NCBI GenBank assembly: GCA_004134995.1
Contig: REGP01000001.1
Span: 372,001-436,000, forward strand
From: Oxalobacteraceae bacterium CAVE-383
GTDB taxonomy: Bacteria > Pseudomonadota > Gammaproteobacteria > Burkholderiales > Burkholderiaceae_D
DNA length: 64,000 nt
Reading direction: 5' to 3'
Shown here: positions 44,331-56,118 of the stretch, in pieces
How positions within the stretch are numbered: position 1 is the first letter of the stretch
How the letters are laid out: the number at the start of each line of letters is the position of its first letter
Notes under the pieces: generated by a model
Seen by the model: the letters and a program-made list of their open reading frames with translations, nothing else
Told to the model about the DNA's origin: nothing
Database searches by the model: none
Translations under genes and position numbers: made by a program

Positions 44331-45950
44331 ATGATCGTTAAAGTCGCCATCGCGCAAATCAACAGCACCGTCGGCGATATCGCCGGCAACGCCGAACGGA
44401 TCCTTGCGTTTTCCCGCCGCGCCGCGCAACAGGGCGCCGATATCGTCGTCACGCCGGAATTGTCGCTGGTCGGCTATCCGCCGGAAGATCTGTTGCTGCG
44501 TCAGGCATTTTACGCAAAATCCGAGCAGGCGTTGCAGACCCTCGCGGCGTCGCTGGCGGCCTGGCCGGAATTGTTCGTGCTGGTCGGCCATGCGCGGCAT
44601 GCCGATGGCGCCAATTACAACGCCGTGTCGGTATTGCATGGCGGCGCGGTATCCGGCACTTACTACAAGGGTGCGCTGCCGAACGACGCGGTGTTCGACG
44701 AGAAGCGCTATTTCACGCCTTCGGAAACGCCGTTCGTGTTCGAGGTCAAAGGCACCCGTTTCGGCATCAACATCTGCGAGGACACCTGGTGGCCGGATGC
44801 CCCGGCGCGCGCGCGCCAGGCCGGCGCCGAGGTGCTGCTGGTGCCGAACGGGTCGCCGTTCCATATCGACAAGCAGTCGCTGCGCTACCAAAAAATGCGC
44901 GCCAACGTCACGCCCCAGGGGCTGGCGCTGGTGTTCGCCAACCTGGTCGGCGGCCAGGATGAACTGATTTTCGACGGCAGCTCGTTCGTGCTCGATGCCG
45001 CGGGCGAGCCGATGGCGCAGTTGCCGCATGCGCAGGAAGCGCTGCAGATCGTCGAATTCGACGGCGCGCGGCCGCTGCCTCAACCGCAGGCCCTGGCGCC
45101 GGGCCTGAGCACCGAAGCGCAGGTCTACCAGGCGCTGGTGCTGGGCGTGCGCGATTACATCGGCAAGAACGGTTTTCCGGGCGTGTTGCTGGGCCTGTCG
45201 GGCGGCGTCGATTCGGCGCTGACGCTGGCGATCGCGGTCGATGCGCTGGGCGCGGACAAGGTCAGGGCGGTGATGATGCCGTCGCCTTACACCGCCTCGA
45301 TTTCTCTCGACGATTCGCGCGACATGGTGCAGCGCCTGGGCGTGCGCTACGACGAGATTTCGATCGGCGCCTGTTTCGATGCATTCCGCAATACGCTGGC
45401 GGCCGAATTCGCCGGCCTGCCCGAAGACGCCACCGAGGAAAACATCCAGGCGCGCATCCGCGGCACGCTGCTCATGGCGATGTCGAACAAGCACGGTTCG
45501 ATCGTGCTGACCACCGGCAACAAGAGCGAAATGGCGGTCGGCTATTGCACGCTGTACGGCGACATGGCGGGCGGCTTCGCGGTCATCAAGGATATCGCCA
45601 AGACGCTGGTGTATCGCCTGTGCGCCTATCGCAACAGCCTCTCCGACATCATTCCGCAGCGTATCCTCACGCGTCCGCCATCGGCCGAACTGCGGCCCGA
45701 CCAGACCGACCAGGATTCGCTGCCGCCGTATGAAATCCTGGATGCGATCATGCAGCGCTACATGGAAGAGAACCAGAGCCTGGCCGAAATCGAAGCGGCC
45801 GGCTTCGCGCGCGCCGATGTCGAGCGCATCACGCGCCTGATCAAGCTCAGCGAATACAAGCGGCGCCAGGCGCCGGTGGGCATTCGCATCACGCATCGCG
45901 GTTTCGGGCGCGACTGGCGCTATCCGATCACGTCGCGTTTTCGTGAATGA
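44331..45950 (+). CDS. nadE: Glutamine-dependent NAD+ synthetase
   Basis: This 539-residue two-domain enzyme makes NAD+ from nicotinic acid adenine dinucleotide, with glutamine as nitrogen donor. The N-terminal nitrilase-like amidase has Glu in VTPELSLVGYPPEDLLL, Lys in YYKGALPN and Cys in GINICEDTWW. The C-terminal synthetase has the P-loop LGLSGGVDSALT and TGNKSEMAVGY. I chose the start at 44331 (MIVKVAIAQINSTVG); the frame is open to 44250 but overlaps the divergent gene. glnB follows after a repeat element. Confidence 0.96.
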   Translation: MIVKVAIAQINSTVGDIAGNAERILAFSRRAAQQGADIVVTPELSLVGYPPEDLLLRQAFYAKSEQALQTLAASLAAWPELFVLVGHARHADGANYNAVSVLHGGAVSGTYYKGALPNDAVFDEKRYFTPSETPFVFEVKGTRFGINICEDTWWPDAPARARQAGAEVLLVPNGSPFHIDKQSLRYQKMRANVTPQGLALVFANLVGGQDELIFDGSSFVLDAAGEPMAQLPHAQEALQIVEFDGARPLPQPQALAPGLSTEAQVYQALVLGVRDYIGKNGFPGVLLGLSGGVDSALTLAIAVDALGADKVRAVMMPSPYTASISLDDSRDMVQRLGVRYDEISIGACFDAFRNTLAAEFAGLPEDATEENIQARIRGTLLMAMSNKHGSIVLTTGNKSEMAVGYCTLYGDMAGGFAVIKDIAKTLVYRLCAYRNSLSDIIPQRILTRPPSAELRPDQTDQDSLPPYEILDAIMQRYMEENQSLAEIEAAGFARADVERITRLIKLSEYKRRQAPVGIRITHRGFGRDWRYPITSRFRE

Positions 45951-45970
45951 AATGCCGGAAATGGCCGGGC

Positions 45971-46092
45971 GGCTATTGCGAAATCAGCGAGGCGGGGCGT
46001 TGTACTGCGTTCGTGTCCCCCGCCGGCCTTTGGCCGTCTCCTCCTTTACCTCACTTCGCACAACACCCCGCCTCGCCGATTTCGCAACAGCC
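45971..46092 (-). repeat. Palindromic RNA-like element, copy 1
   Basis: Outer arms of 33 bases (45971-46003 and 46060-46092) match at 30 positions; all three mismatches become G-U in minus-strand RNA. The core between them is shared with copies 2 and 3: on the minus strand GTGAGGTAAAGGAGGAG, an apical hairpin CGGCC-AAA-GGCCG, then GGGGGACACGAACG. It lies between nadE and glnB. Confidence 0.85.
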
Positions 46093-46143
46093 TCTTGGCG
46101 CGCATGTCATAAATTAGACTGCGCCCGGGCGATAATGCAATAA

Positions 46144-46527
<384 letters not shown>

Positions 46528-46547
46528 TTAATTGTTTTTTCGATGTA

Positions 46548-46584
46548 AAGAACGGCCCTGATCCAAAAAATCAGGGCCGTTCTT
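46548..46584. terminator. Bidirectional terminator between glnB and the Smr gene
   Basis: Perfect 15-base arms AAGAACGGCCCTGAT and its complement around a seven-base A-rich loop. It serves both convergent genes and overlaps the last codons of the Smr gene. Confidence 0.8.
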
Positions 46585-47224
46585 GCGATTTCAGCAGCAC
46601 CATCAATGCGCCGGAACCGCCTTCGGCCGGCGTCGCCTGGCAGAAGGCCAGCACCTCGTCTTTTTGAATCAGCCAGTTGCGGACCTTGTTTTTGAGCACC
46701 GGCTCGCGATTGACCGATCCCAGTCCCTTGCCGTGGATGACGCGCACGCAGCGCAGGCCGTGCCGCCGCACATCCCGCAGGAATTCCCCCAATGCCTCGC
46801 GCGCCTGATCGGTGCGCAAGCCGTGCAGATCGAGCTCGCGCTGGATCACCCAATGGCCGCGCCTGAGCTTGCGCAGGGTGTCGTGGCCGATGCCGTTGCG
46901 CGCGTAGCTCAGCGTTTCGTCGGTATCGAGCAGGGTGTCGTAGGTGAATTCGTCGGAAATCGACTCCATCAGCGCGGCCTGTTCGTCGGCCAGATGCTGG
47001 CGCGCCTGGGTGGACGGACGCGGCGCCGGATGCAGTTTTTTCCCGGAAGAAGAGAGCGGCAGCGGCGCCACCTGGCCGATGCTGCGCCGGAACAGGTCGG
47101 CTTCCTCGGCGGCGATCTTCGCCTGGCGCGCCGCTTCGGCTTCCGCCAGCGCGCGCGCCTCCTGTTGCGCCTTCAAGTCCTTGCGCAGCGCGGTCAACGC
47201 GCCGAAATCCTTGATCGAGGCCAT
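46571..47224 (-). CDS. Smr-domain protein
   Basis: This 217-residue protein has a charged helical N-terminus and a C-terminal Smr (MutS2-type small) domain at about residues 130-215, with ELDLHGLRTDQAREALGEFL and RVIHGKGLGS motifs. Smr domains can nick DNA or cleave RNA; stand-alone forms such as SmrA/SmrB act on nucleic acids, SmrB on mRNA in collided ribosomes. The start at 47224 has AAGGA upstream on the minus strand. It begins 55 bases after trxB ends, so cotranscription is possible. Confidence 0.9.
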   Translation of the reverse strand: MASIKDFGALTALRKDLKAQQEARALAEAEAARQAKIAAEEADLFRRSIGQVAPLPLSSSGKKLHPAPRPSTQARQHLADEQAALMESISDEFTYDTLLDTDETLSYARNGIGHDTLRKLRRGHWVIQRELDLHGLRTDQAREALGEFLRDVRRHGLRCVRVIHGKGLGSVNREPVLKNKVRNWLIQKDEVLAFCQATPAEGGSGALMVLLKSQERP

Positions 47225-47279
47225 GATTTCCTTCTCCTTCCCGAACCCTTGCAGCCGCGGTATCGAAATACCGCCCCGG

Positions 47280-48302
<1,023 letters not shown>

Positions 48303-48443
48303 TTATAGACGAGATGGGGCCTTTGCCGCCTTGCGCAAGGTTGCGCCGCCGGCTATCGGGCCCATAGGCGCGATCATGTTACATTCTGGACGCAATTGCC
48401 CGTTACAATGCCATATCGCGTTAGCAACATTTCAGATCGACCC

Positions 48444-50771
48444 ATGAGCAGAACAACATCCCAGGCATACACCCGTAGCACCAAGCCCGAATCCCCGCCG
48501 CTGCCGAGCCGGCTGGTGCGCCTGCTGTCCGAAGCCCGCTGGCTGGCGCTGGGCGCGCTGACCGTCTATCTGGTGCTGATCCTGCTGTCGTATTCGCATG
48601 CCGATCCCGGCTGGTCGCGTTCGGTCGCGGTGGCGCGCCTGCACAACTGGGGCGGCAAGGTCGGGGCCTATACCGCCGATCTGCTGCTGTATATCTTCGG
48701 ATTGTCGGCCTGGTGGTTCTGCGTTTTGTGCGCGCGCTACCTGTGGCTGGGCTATCGCCGCATGTCGCAGCGCTTCCTGCTGGAGCAGGAGGGCGAACCG
48801 GAGCACAGGCACGAAACCCTGATCCGCCTGATCGGCTTCGCGCTGATGCTGGCCGGCAGCCTCGGCATCGAATACATGCGCATGTACAGCATGAAGCTGC
48901 CGCTGCCGCGCGCGCCCGGCGGCGTACTGGGCGAGATGATCGGCGGCAGCGCCCAGGGCGCGCTCGGCTTTACCGGCGCCACGCTGTTCCTGCTGCTGTT
49001 GTTCGGGCTCGGTTTCAGCCTGTTTTTCCACGTTTCCTGGCTGGCCACGGTGGAACGGCTGGGCGCTGCGCTGGAAGGCCTGATATTCGGACTGAAGAAT
49101 TTCTATGTCGCGCGGGAAGACCGCAAGGTCGGCCATGTCGCCGCGGTCAAGCGCGAAGAGGTGGTGGTGCAGGAGCGCGCCAAGATCGTCGAAGCCGCGC
49201 CGATCCGCATCGAGCCGCAGGTGGTCGAGGTGCCGAAGTCGCAGCGCGTCGAGAAGGAAAAGCAGAGCGCGCTGTTCGTCGACATGGACAGCGATCTGCC
49301 GCCGCTGTCGCTGCTGGACGAAGCGCCGCCGGCACAGCAGACGGTTACGGTGGAAACGCTGGAGTTCACCAGCCGCCTGATCGAGAAGAAACTGTCCGAT
49401 TTCGGCGTCCAGGTGAAAGTCATCGCGGCCCATCCGGGGCCGGTCATCACGCGCTATGAAATCGAACCGGCAACCGGCGTCAAGGGCAGCCAGATCGTCG
49501 GCCTGGCGCGCGACCTCGCGCGTTCGCTGTCGCTGACCTCGATCCGCGTGGTCGAAGTGATCGCCGGCAAGAATTACATGGGCCTGGAACTGCCGAATCC
49601 GAAGCGGCAGATCGTGCGCCTGACCGAAATCCTCGGCTCCAAGATCTATAACGACAGTTCCTCCAGCCTGACCATTGCGCTGGGCAAGGACATCGCCGGC
49701 CATCCGGTGGTGGCCGACCTGGCCAAGATGCCGCACTTGCTGGTGGCCGGCACCACCGGTTCCGGCAAATCGGTCGGCATCAACGCCACCATCCTGTCGC
49801 TGCTGTACAAATCCAGTCCGAACGACGTCAAGCTGATCCTGATCGATCCGAAGATGCTGGAACTGTCGATCTACGAAGGCATCCCGCATCTGCTGGCGCC
49901 GGTGGTGACCGACATGCAGCAGGCCGGCCATGCGCTGAACTGGGCGGTGGCCGAAATGGAGCGCCGCTACAAGAAGATGTCGAAGGTGGGCGTGCGCAAT
50001 CTGGCCGGCTACAACCAGAAAATCGCCGACGCCGACAAGCGCGGCGAGAAAATCCCGAATCCGTTCAGCCTGACGCCGGACGCTCCCGAGCCGCTGGAAA
50101 AGCTGCCGACCATCGTGATCATCATTGATGAGCTGGCCGACCTGATGATGGTGGTCGGCAAGAAGGTGGAAGAGCTGATTGCCCGTATTGCGCAGAAGGC
50201 GCGCGCGGCCGGCATCCACCTGATCCTGGCGACGCAGCGGCCCTCGGTCGACGTGATCACCGGCCTGATCAAGGCCAACGTGCCGACCCGCATTTCGTTC
50301 CAGGTCAGCAGCAAGATCGATTCGCGCACCATTCTCGACCAGATGGGCGCCGAAGCCCTGCTCGGCATGGGCGACATGCTGTACATGCCGCCCGGCACCG
50401 GCTTGCCGATCCGCGTGCACGGCGCCTTCGTTTCCGACGAAGAAGTGCATCGCGTGGTCGATCATCTGAAAGCGCAGGGCGAGCCGAATTACATTGAAGG
50501 CATCCTGGAAGGCGGCGTGGCCGGCGAAGCCGATGGCGCGATGGGCGGCGCTGCCGGCGGAACCGAGGGCGATGAACTTTACGACCAGGCCGTGGCCGTA
50601 GTACTGAAGAACCGGCGCGCCTCGATTTCACTGGTCCAGCGCCATCTGCGCATCGGCTACAACCGCGCCGCGCGCTTGCTGGAGCAGATGGAGACCAGCG
50701 GGCTGGTTTCCACCATGCAGTCGAACGGCAATCGAGAGATTCTTGTACCCGCCGGCAATACCGCAGAATAA
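48444..50771 (+). CDS. ftsK: DNA translocase FtsK
   Basis: This 775-residue ATPase pumps DNA at the septum and helps resolve chromosome dimers. It has four N-terminal membrane segments (within residues 30-205), a short linker, an alpha/beta RecA-like motor with Walker [13 protein letters not shown] and Walker [12 protein letters not shown], and a C-terminal winged-helix gamma domain that reads KOPS ([35 protein letters not shown]). The linker is much shorter than in E. coli, as is usual in betaproteobacteria. lolA follows after 14 bases. Confidence 0.97.
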   Translation: MSRTTSQAYTRSTKPESPPLPSRLVRLLSEARWLALGALTVYLVLILLSYSHADPGWSRSVAVARLHNWGGKVGAYTADLLLYIFGLSAWWFCVLCARYLWLGYRRMSQRFLLEQEGEPEHRHETLIRLIGFALMLAGSLGIEYMRMYSMKLPLPRAPGGVLGEMIGGSAQGALGFTGATLFLLLLFGLGFSLFFHVSWLATVERLGAALEGLIFGLKNFYVAREDRKVGHVAAVKREEVVVQERAKIVEAAPIRIEPQVVEVPKSQRVEKEKQSALFVDMDSDLPPLSLLDEAPPAQQTVTVETLEFTSRLIEKKLSDFGVQVKVIAAHPGPVITRYEIEPATGVKGSQIVGLARDLARSLSLTSIRVVEVIAGKNYMGLELPNPKRQIVRLTEILGSKIYNDSSSSLTIALGKDIAGHPVVADLAKMPHLLVAGTTGSGKSVGINATILSLLYKSSPNDVKLILIDPKMLELSIYEGIPHLLAPVVTDMQQAGHALNWAVAEMERRYKKMSKVGVRNLAGYNQKIADADKRGEKIPNPFSLTPDAPEPLEKLPTIVIIIDELADLMMVVGKKVEELIARIAQKARAAGIHLILATQRPSVDVITGLIKANVPTRISFQVSSKIDSRTILDQMGAEALLGMGDMLYMPPGTGLPIRVHGAFVSDEEVHRVVDHLKAQGEPNYIEGILEGGVAGEADGAMGGAAGGTEGDELYDQAVAVVLKNRRASISLVQRHLRIGYNRAARLLEQMETSGLVSTMQSNGNREILVPAGNTAE

Positions 50772-50785
50772 GGATCAGGACTCAC

Positions 50786-51445
50786 ATGAAATTTGCCGCA
50801 TCCAAAGCACGCGTTTTTGCATCCGTACTGGCGATGGCCGCGATGTCAGCATTATCGTTGCTGCCATCGCTCGCCAGCGCCAGCGCCTTGGCGCAATTCA
50901 AGAGCTTCGTCGCCAGCACGCAATCGGCCAAGGGCGATTTTTCGCAGCGCCTGGTCAAGACCGACAGCGGCAGCGCCAAGGTTTCCAGCGTATCGACCGG
51001 CACCTTCGTGTTTTCACGGCCGGGCAAGTTCATCTGGATGTACCAGAAGCCGTATGAGCAATTGCTGCAGGCCGACGGCGTGCAGCTGTACATCTACGAC
51101 AAGGATCTGAACCAGGTCACCACGCGGCAGCTCGGCAATGCGCTGGGTTCTTCGCCGGCGGCAATCCTGTTCGGCAGCAACGACCTGGAGCAGAACTTCA
51201 CGCTGAAGGAAGGCGCGCCGAAAGATGGCCTCGAATGGCTGGAAGCCACCCCCAAGACCAAGGACACCACCTTCGATCATATCGGCATCGGCCTGCGCAA
51301 CGGCCTGCCCGAAGCGATGGAACTGCGCGATTCGTTCGGACAGGTATCCGTGCTGACCTTCACCAATTTCCAGAAAAATCCGCCGCTCAAGGACAACAGC
51401 TTCAAATTCGTCGTGCCGAAGGGCGCCGACGTATTCAATAACTGA
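50786..51445 (+). CDS. lolA: Outer-membrane lipoprotein carrier LolA
   Basis: This 219-residue periplasmic chaperone carries lipoproteins from the LolCDE transporter to LolB. It has a signal peptide (to about residue 33), and the Lol fold is marked by [42 protein letters not shown] and [18 protein letters not shown]. It is cotranscribed with ftsK (14 bases) and probably with the permease that starts 3 bases later. Confidence 0.95.
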   Translation: MKFAASKARVFASVLAMAAMSALSLLPSLASASALAQFKSFVASTQSAKGDFSQRLVKTDSGSAKVSSVSTGTFVFSRPGKFIWMYQKPYEQLLQADGVQLYIYDKDLNQVTTRQLGNALGSSPAAILFGSNDLEQNFTLKEGAPKDGLEWLEATPKTKDTTFDHIGIGLRNGLPEAMELRDSFGQVSVLTFTNFQKNPPLKDNSFKFVVPKGADVFNN

Positions 51446-51448
51446 TCC

Positions 51449-53953
51449 ATGTTCCTTCAATCCCTCCGAATGACACGCCGCGATTGGCGCGCAGGCGAAC
51501 TGCGCTTCCTGCTGATTGCGCTGATCGTCGCCGTGGCGGCTTTGTCTTCGGTCGGGTTTTTCGTCGACAGGATGCGCGGCGGCCTGACGCGCGATGCGGC
51601 CCAATTGCTGGGCGCCGATCTGGTCCTGAGCGCCGATCAGCCGGTGCCTGCCGACTGGCGCGCGCAGGCCGCGGCGCAGGGCTTGAAGACCGCGGATACC
51701 GCCGTATTTTCAAGCATGGCGATTGCCGGCGAGGGCGACAGTGCGCGCTCCCTGCTCAGTACGATCAAGGCGGTCTCGCCGGCTTATCCGCTGCGCGGCC
51801 GGGTCAAGCTCAGCGATCGCGATGACGGCAGCGCGGCCCTGGCGAGCAGCGCCACCCCGGCGGCCGGCACGGTCTGGGTCGATCCGGCCATTCTTTCGGG
51901 CTTGAATCTGCACGTCGGCGATCCGCTGACGCTCGGCGACAAACGCTTCACCATCGCCAAGGTGCTCAGCTTCGAGCCGGACCGCGGCAGCGCCTTCATC
52001 AGTTTCTCGCCGCGCGTCATGCTCTCGCTGAGCGATCTGCCGCAAACCAATCTGATCCAGTTCGGCTCGCGCGTCACCTACCGGCTGCTGCTGGCCGGCG
52101 CGCCGGAAACCGTGCGCGTCTATCAGACCCGGCTCGAACAGAAAATCGACGCCGACAATATCAAGGGCATGCGGCTGGAATCGCTGAAGTCCGGCCGGCC
52201 CGAAATGCGCGCCACGCTGGATCGCGCCGAACAATTCCTGTCGCTGGTGGGTTTGCTCTCGGCGATGCTGGCGGCGATCGCGGTGGCGATGGCCGCGCGC
52301 CGTTTCATGCTGCGGCATCTGGACGCCTGCGCCATGCTGCGCTGTCTCGGCATGACGCAGAACCAGGTCGCCGCCATGTATCTGAGCGAATTCGTGATCG
52401 TCGCCCTGCTCGGCAGCGCGCTGGGCGTCGCGGCCGGATTCGCCGCCCATTTCGTGCTGCTGGCCTGGCTCGGCAGTTTCATTCCCGGCACGCTGCCGGC
52501 CGCCGGCTGGATGCCCGCGTTGCAGGGCATCGCGACCGGCATGCTGCTGCTGATCGGTTTCGCCTTGCCGCCGATCCTGCAATTGCGCAATGTGCCACAT
52601 AACCGCGTGATCCGGCGCGAGCAGGATGCGCCGCAGCCACTGACGCTGGCCAGTTATCTGCTGGGGACGGCGGTGTTCATCGGCCTGCTGCTGTGGCAGG
52701 CGCGCGATATCAAGCTGGGCCTGCTGACAGCCGCCGGTTTTATCGGCGCGCTGGCTGCTTTCGCACTGATCGGCTGGCTGTCCCTGAAGGGTTTGCGCCG
52801 GCTGCGCGGCCTGTCGAATCATCAAAGCTGGCTGTTTGCGCTGACCGGCCTGCAACGGCGGCCGGGCGCCACCATCATGCAGATCGTCGCGCTCGGCCTC
52901 GGCCTGATGGCCTTGCTGCTGCTGACCGTCATCCGCGGCGATCTGATCGGCGCCTGGCGCCAGTCGACGCCGGCCGATGCGCCGAACCGTTTTGTGGTGA
53001 ATATCCAGGACGACCAGAAGGCGGCGGTGGACAAGCTCCTGAAGTCCGCCGGCATCGCCGATCCCGAACTGTATCCGATGATCCGCGGCCGGCTGGTAGC
53101 GGTCAACGGCGCCGCCATCACCGCCGATACCTATGCCGAAGACAACGCCAGGAGGCTGGTCAATCGCGAGTTCAATCTGTCGACCATGTCCGCGCCGCCG
53201 CCGCAGAACAATATCGTCGCCGGCCGCTGGTTCGACGACAGCAAACCCGAGGCCTCGGTCGAGGAAGGCCTGGCCAAGACCCTGAAACTGAAACTGGGCG
53301 ACCGCCTGCAGTTCGACGTCGCCGGCCAGACCGTCAGCGCGCCGGTCACCAGCATGCGCAAGCTGGAGTGGGGCTCGCTGCGGGTGAACTTCTTCGTGGT
53401 GATCAATCCGCATGCAATGGCGGACCTGCCGCGCACCTGGATCACCGCTTTCCATCTGCCCGATTCAGCGAGCCTGCTCAACAATAAGCTGACCCGCGAT
53501 TTCCCGAATCTGACCGTGGTCGACATCGGCAGCATCCTGCAGCAGATACAGGACGTGGTCGATCAGGTGGTCGCGGCGGTCCAGTTCCTGTTCATGTTCA
53601 CGCTGGCCTCCGGGGTGCTGGTGCTGTACGCGGCGCTGGTCGGATCGCAGGACGAGCGCATCCGCGAGGCCGGCCTGCTACGCGCACTGGGCGCCACGCG
53701 GCGCCAGCTGGCGCAGGCGCAATGGATAGAATTCGGCCTGGTTGGCGCGCTGGCCGGATTGCTGGCGGCCACCGGCGCCGCCGCCACCGGCTGGGCGCTG
53801 GCAAACTACGTTTTCGACTTCGAATGGCATTTCAGCCCGCTGGTCTGGCTGTCCGGCATGCTGATCGGCATGGCATGCGCGCTGATCGGCGCATGGGCCG
53901 GCTTGCGCAACGTATTGAATCGTCCGCCGCTGCAGTCGCTGCGCGAGGCGTAG
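51449..53953 (+). CDS. FtsX/MacB-type ABC permease, YbbP-like
   Basis: This 834-residue membrane protein has an N-terminal membrane segment (about residues 20-38), a large periplasmic domain, several membrane segments at about 260-460, a second periplasmic domain, and a final FtsX core (about 700-834). The layout is that of YbbP-like permeases, which pair with a YbbA-like ATPase for lipid or lipoprotein-related export. No ATPase gene is adjacent. It follows lolA after 3 bases, which suggests an envelope role. The substrate is unknown. Confidence 0.85.
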   Translation: MFLQSLRMTRRDWRAGELRFLLIALIVAVAALSSVGFFVDRMRGGLTRDAAQLLGADLVLSADQPVPADWRAQAAAQGLKTADTAVFSSMAIAGEGDSARSLLSTIKAVSPAYPLRGRVKLSDRDDGSAALASSATPAAGTVWVDPAILSGLNLHVGDPLTLGDKRFTIAKVLSFEPDRGSAFISFSPRVMLSLSDLPQTNLIQFGSRVTYRLLLAGAPETVRVYQTRLEQKIDADNIKGMRLESLKSGRPEMRATLDRAEQFLSLVGLLSAMLAAIAVAMAARRFMLRHLDACAMLRCLGMTQNQVAAMYLSEFVIVALLGSALGVAAGFAAHFVLLAWLGSFIPGTLPAAGWMPALQGIATGMLLLIGFALPPILQLRNVPHNRVIRREQDAPQPLTLASYLLGTAVFIGLLLWQARDIKLGLLTAAGFIGALAAFALIGWLSLKGLRRLRGLSNHQSWLFALTGLQRRPGATIMQIVALGLGLMALLLLTVIRGDLIGAWRQSTPADAPNRFVVNIQDDQKAAVDKLLKSAGIADPELYPMIRGRLVAVNGAAITADTYAEDNARRLVNREFNLSTMSAPPPQNNIVAGRWFDDSKPEASVEEGLAKTLKLKLGDRLQFDVAGQTVSAPVTSMRKLEWGSLRVNFFVVINPHAMADLPRTWITAFHLPDSASLLNNKLTRDFPNLTVVDIGSILQQIQDVVDQVVAAVQFLFMFTLASGVLVLYAALVGSQDERIREAGLLRALGATRRQLAQAQWIEFGLVGALAGLLAATGAAATGWALANYVFDFEWHFSPLVWLSGMLIGMACALIGAWAGLRNVLNRPPLQSLREA

Positions 53954-53978
53954 GCCAATAAGCAATGCCGCAGTCATG

Positions 53979-54098
53979 GCGTGCTCGGGCGTGGCGCCAA
54001 GGGGTGTTGTGCGCAGTGAGGTAAAGGAGGAGGCGGGCGCAGCCCGCCGGGGGACACGAACGAAGTACAATACCCCTTGGCGCCACGCCCGAGTGCGC
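53979..54098 (+). repeat. Palindromic RNA-like element, copy 2
   Basis: 32-base arms (53979-54010 and 54067-54098) pair fully in plus-strand RNA, 29 by Watson-Crick and three by G-U. The arm sequence is unrelated to copies 1 and 3 except for the innermost GTTGT-type end. The core is the same, with a changed but still paired apical hairpin (GCGGGC-GCA-GCCCGC). Confidence 0.85.
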
Positions 54099-54183
54099 CT
54101 TGACGGAACGACTAAATAACCAGCGCATCCAGCTTCAAAGGAACCAGCGCGTCCAGCTTAAAAACCCGTCGTTCTGCGCTATC

Positions 54184-54594
54184 ATGCACGTCATGCAAAT
54201 CGAACAACCCAACCAACTCAGCGTATTCGACATGATCGGCGGCGCCGAAAAGCTGCGCGGCATGATCGACCGCTTCTACGATCTGATGGATCTGGAGCCG
54301 GAATTCGCCGGCCTGCGCGCGCTGCATCCGCCGACCCTCGACAATTCCCGCGACAAGACCTACAAATTCCTCTCCGGCTGGAGCGGCGGCCCCAATCTTT
54401 ACATCGAGCAATACGGCCATCCGATGCTGCGCGCGCGGCATCTGCCGTATGCCATCGGCATCTCGGAACGCGATCAATGGCTGCGCTGCATGGCGCGCGC
54501 GATGCACGACGTCGGCCTGGACGAAACCCTGCAGGAACGCCTGCTGGCCTCCTTCTACCAGACCGCCGACTGGATGCGCAACAAGCCGGAATGA
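54184..54594 (+). CDS. Group II truncated haemoglobin
   Basis: This 136-residue protein (128-133 if a later start is used) has a globin fold with features of the trHbO group: SVFDMIGGAEKLRGMIDRFYDLM, FLSGWSGGPNLYIEQYGHPMLRARHLPYAIG (proximal His in RARH), and the distal Tyr/Trp region. Such proteins bind oxygen or NO and handle reactive nitrogen or oxygen species. ATGs at 54184 and 54193 are both possible; no strong ribosome site separates them. rmuC follows 13 bases later. Confidence 0.9.
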   Translation: MHVMQIEQPNQLSVFDMIGGAEKLRGMIDRFYDLMDLEPEFAGLRALHPPTLDNSRDKTYKFLSGWSGGPNLYIEQYGHPMLRARHLPYAIGISERDQWLRCMARAMHDVGLDETLQERLLASFYQTADWMRNKPE

Positions 54595-54607
54595 GACCCT
54601 TATCCTT

Positions 54608-56116
54608 ATGACAAGCACCGAACTGATCCTGACGGCGCTCGGCGTCCTGATTGTGATCTTGCAGATCGCATCGTTCATGCGCGGCAAGAGCGGCGGCGCG
54701 GCCGAAGCCAACGCCGCCATGGCGTCCCAAATCGTCCAACTGAACGCCCAACTGAAAACAGAACTGCAGCGCCACCAGCAGGATCTGGCCGAACGCACCG
54801 AGCGCGAATTGCGCAACCAGATGCAAACCACGGCGCAAAGCACGCGGCAGGAACTGGGCAGCAATTTCGCCCAGCTGCAACAGACTCTGGCGACCCAGAT
54901 CGGCAGCGTGGCGGCCTTGCAGAACAGCCAGATCGACGGCTTCGCCCAGCAGCTCGTCAAACTCAACGAAACCAATGCCCAGCAACTCGACAGCATGCGG
55001 CTGGCGATGAACCAGCAGGCGCAGGTCAGCCGCGAAGAGCAGGGCGCTTCCCTGAAGCGCTTCGGCGATACGCTGAACCAGAACCTGTCGACGCTGACCG
55101 AATCGAATGCCCAGCGCATGGCCGAAGTGCGCGCCACGCTGGAGGCGCGGATCAAGGATTTGCAGACCGATAACGGCACGCGGCTGGAAGAAATGCGCAA
55201 GACCGTCGACGAAAAACTACACGCCACGCTGGAAACGCGGCTGGGCGAATCCTTCAAGCTGGTCTCGGACCGCCTGGAAAAAGTGCACCAGGGCCTGGGT
55301 GAAATGCAGCAACTGGCGATCGGCGTCGGCGACCTCAAACGCGTGCTGACCAACGTCAAGACGCGCGGCACATGGGGCGAAGTGCAGCTTGAAATGCTGT
55401 TGGAACAAGTGCTCACACCCGAGCAATACGCCAAGAACGTCGAAACCGTGCCGGGCAGCGGCGCGCGCGTCGAATTCGCCATCAAATTGCCGGGCGCGGA
55501 AGAAGGCGGCACGCCGGTATGGATGCCGATCGACGCCAAATTTCCGAAAGAACAATACGAACGCCTGGCCGAAGCCGCCGATGCCGCCGATGCCGACGGC
55601 GTGATCGCCGCCGGCCGCGAACTGGAGCGGGCGGTACGGCTGGAAGCCAAGACCATCGCCGAAAAGTATCTGTCGCCGCCGCTGACCACCGACTTCGCCA
55701 TTCTGTTCCTGCCCACTGAAGGCCTGTACGCCGAGGTCATGCGCCGGCCCGGCCTGGCCGACGATCTGCAGCGCAGCTTCCGCGTCAGCATCGCCGGCCC
55801 GTCGACCTTGACGGCGCTGCTGAACAGCCTGCAGATGGGTTTCCGCACGCTGGCGCTGGAAAAGCGCTCGTCCGAGGTATGGCAGGTGCTGGGCGCGGTC
55901 AAGACCGAATTCGGCAAATTCGGCGACGTGCTGAAAGCGACCAAGGCCACGCTGGAGCGCGCTGCCGACAATATCTCCAAAGCCGAAGTGCGCAGCCGAT
56001 CGATGGAGCGCAAGCTGAAATCGGTGGAAGCCTTGCCGAGCGAAACCGCGCAGCAATTGCTGGGCGTGGATCCGATCGGGGATTTGCTGGACGATGCCTC
56101 CGACAAGTTGTCGTAA
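54608..56116 (+). CDS. rmuC: DNA recombination protein RmuC
   Basis: This 502-residue protein has one N-terminal membrane segment (about residues 4-22), a long coiled coil (about 35-240) and a C-terminal RmuC nuclease-like domain, with TRGTWGEVQLEMLLEQ, WMPIDAKFPKEQYERL, and LPTEGLYAEVMRRPGL. RmuC limits rearrangement at short inverted repeats. The start at 54608 directly follows the haemoglobin gene. Convergent with the fic gene, stop codons 2 bases apart. Confidence 0.93.
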   Translation: MTSTELILTALGVLIVILQIASFMRGKSGGAAEANAAMASQIVQLNAQLKTELQRHQQDLAERTERELRNQMQTTAQSTRQELGSNFAQLQQTLATQIGSVAALQNSQIDGFAQQLVKLNETNAQQLDSMRLAMNQQAQVSREEQGASLKRFGDTLNQNLSTLTESNAQRMAEVRATLEARIKDLQTDNGTRLEEMRKTVDEKLHATLETRLGESFKLVSDRLEKVHQGLGEMQQLAIGVGDLKRVLTNVKTRGTWGEVQLEMLLEQVLTPEQYAKNVETVPGSGARVEFAIKLPGAEEGGTPVWMPIDAKFPKEQYERLAEAADAADADGVIAAGRELERAVRLEAKTIAEKYLSPPLTTDFAILFLPTEGLYAEVMRRPGLADDLQRSFRVSIAGPSTLTALLNSLQMGFRTLALEKRSSEVWQVLGAVKTEFGKFGDVLKATKATLERAADNISKAEVRSRSMERKLKSVEALPSETAQQLLGVDPIGDLLDDASDKLS

Positions 56117-56118
56117 GG

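Noticed and set aside
45943..46143. Short ORFs inside the palindromic elements (VRVPRR..SSFTSLRTTP type)
   Set aside because: They arise from the conserved core of the repeats, lack ribosome sites and end at random; the conserved feature is RNA or DNA structure.
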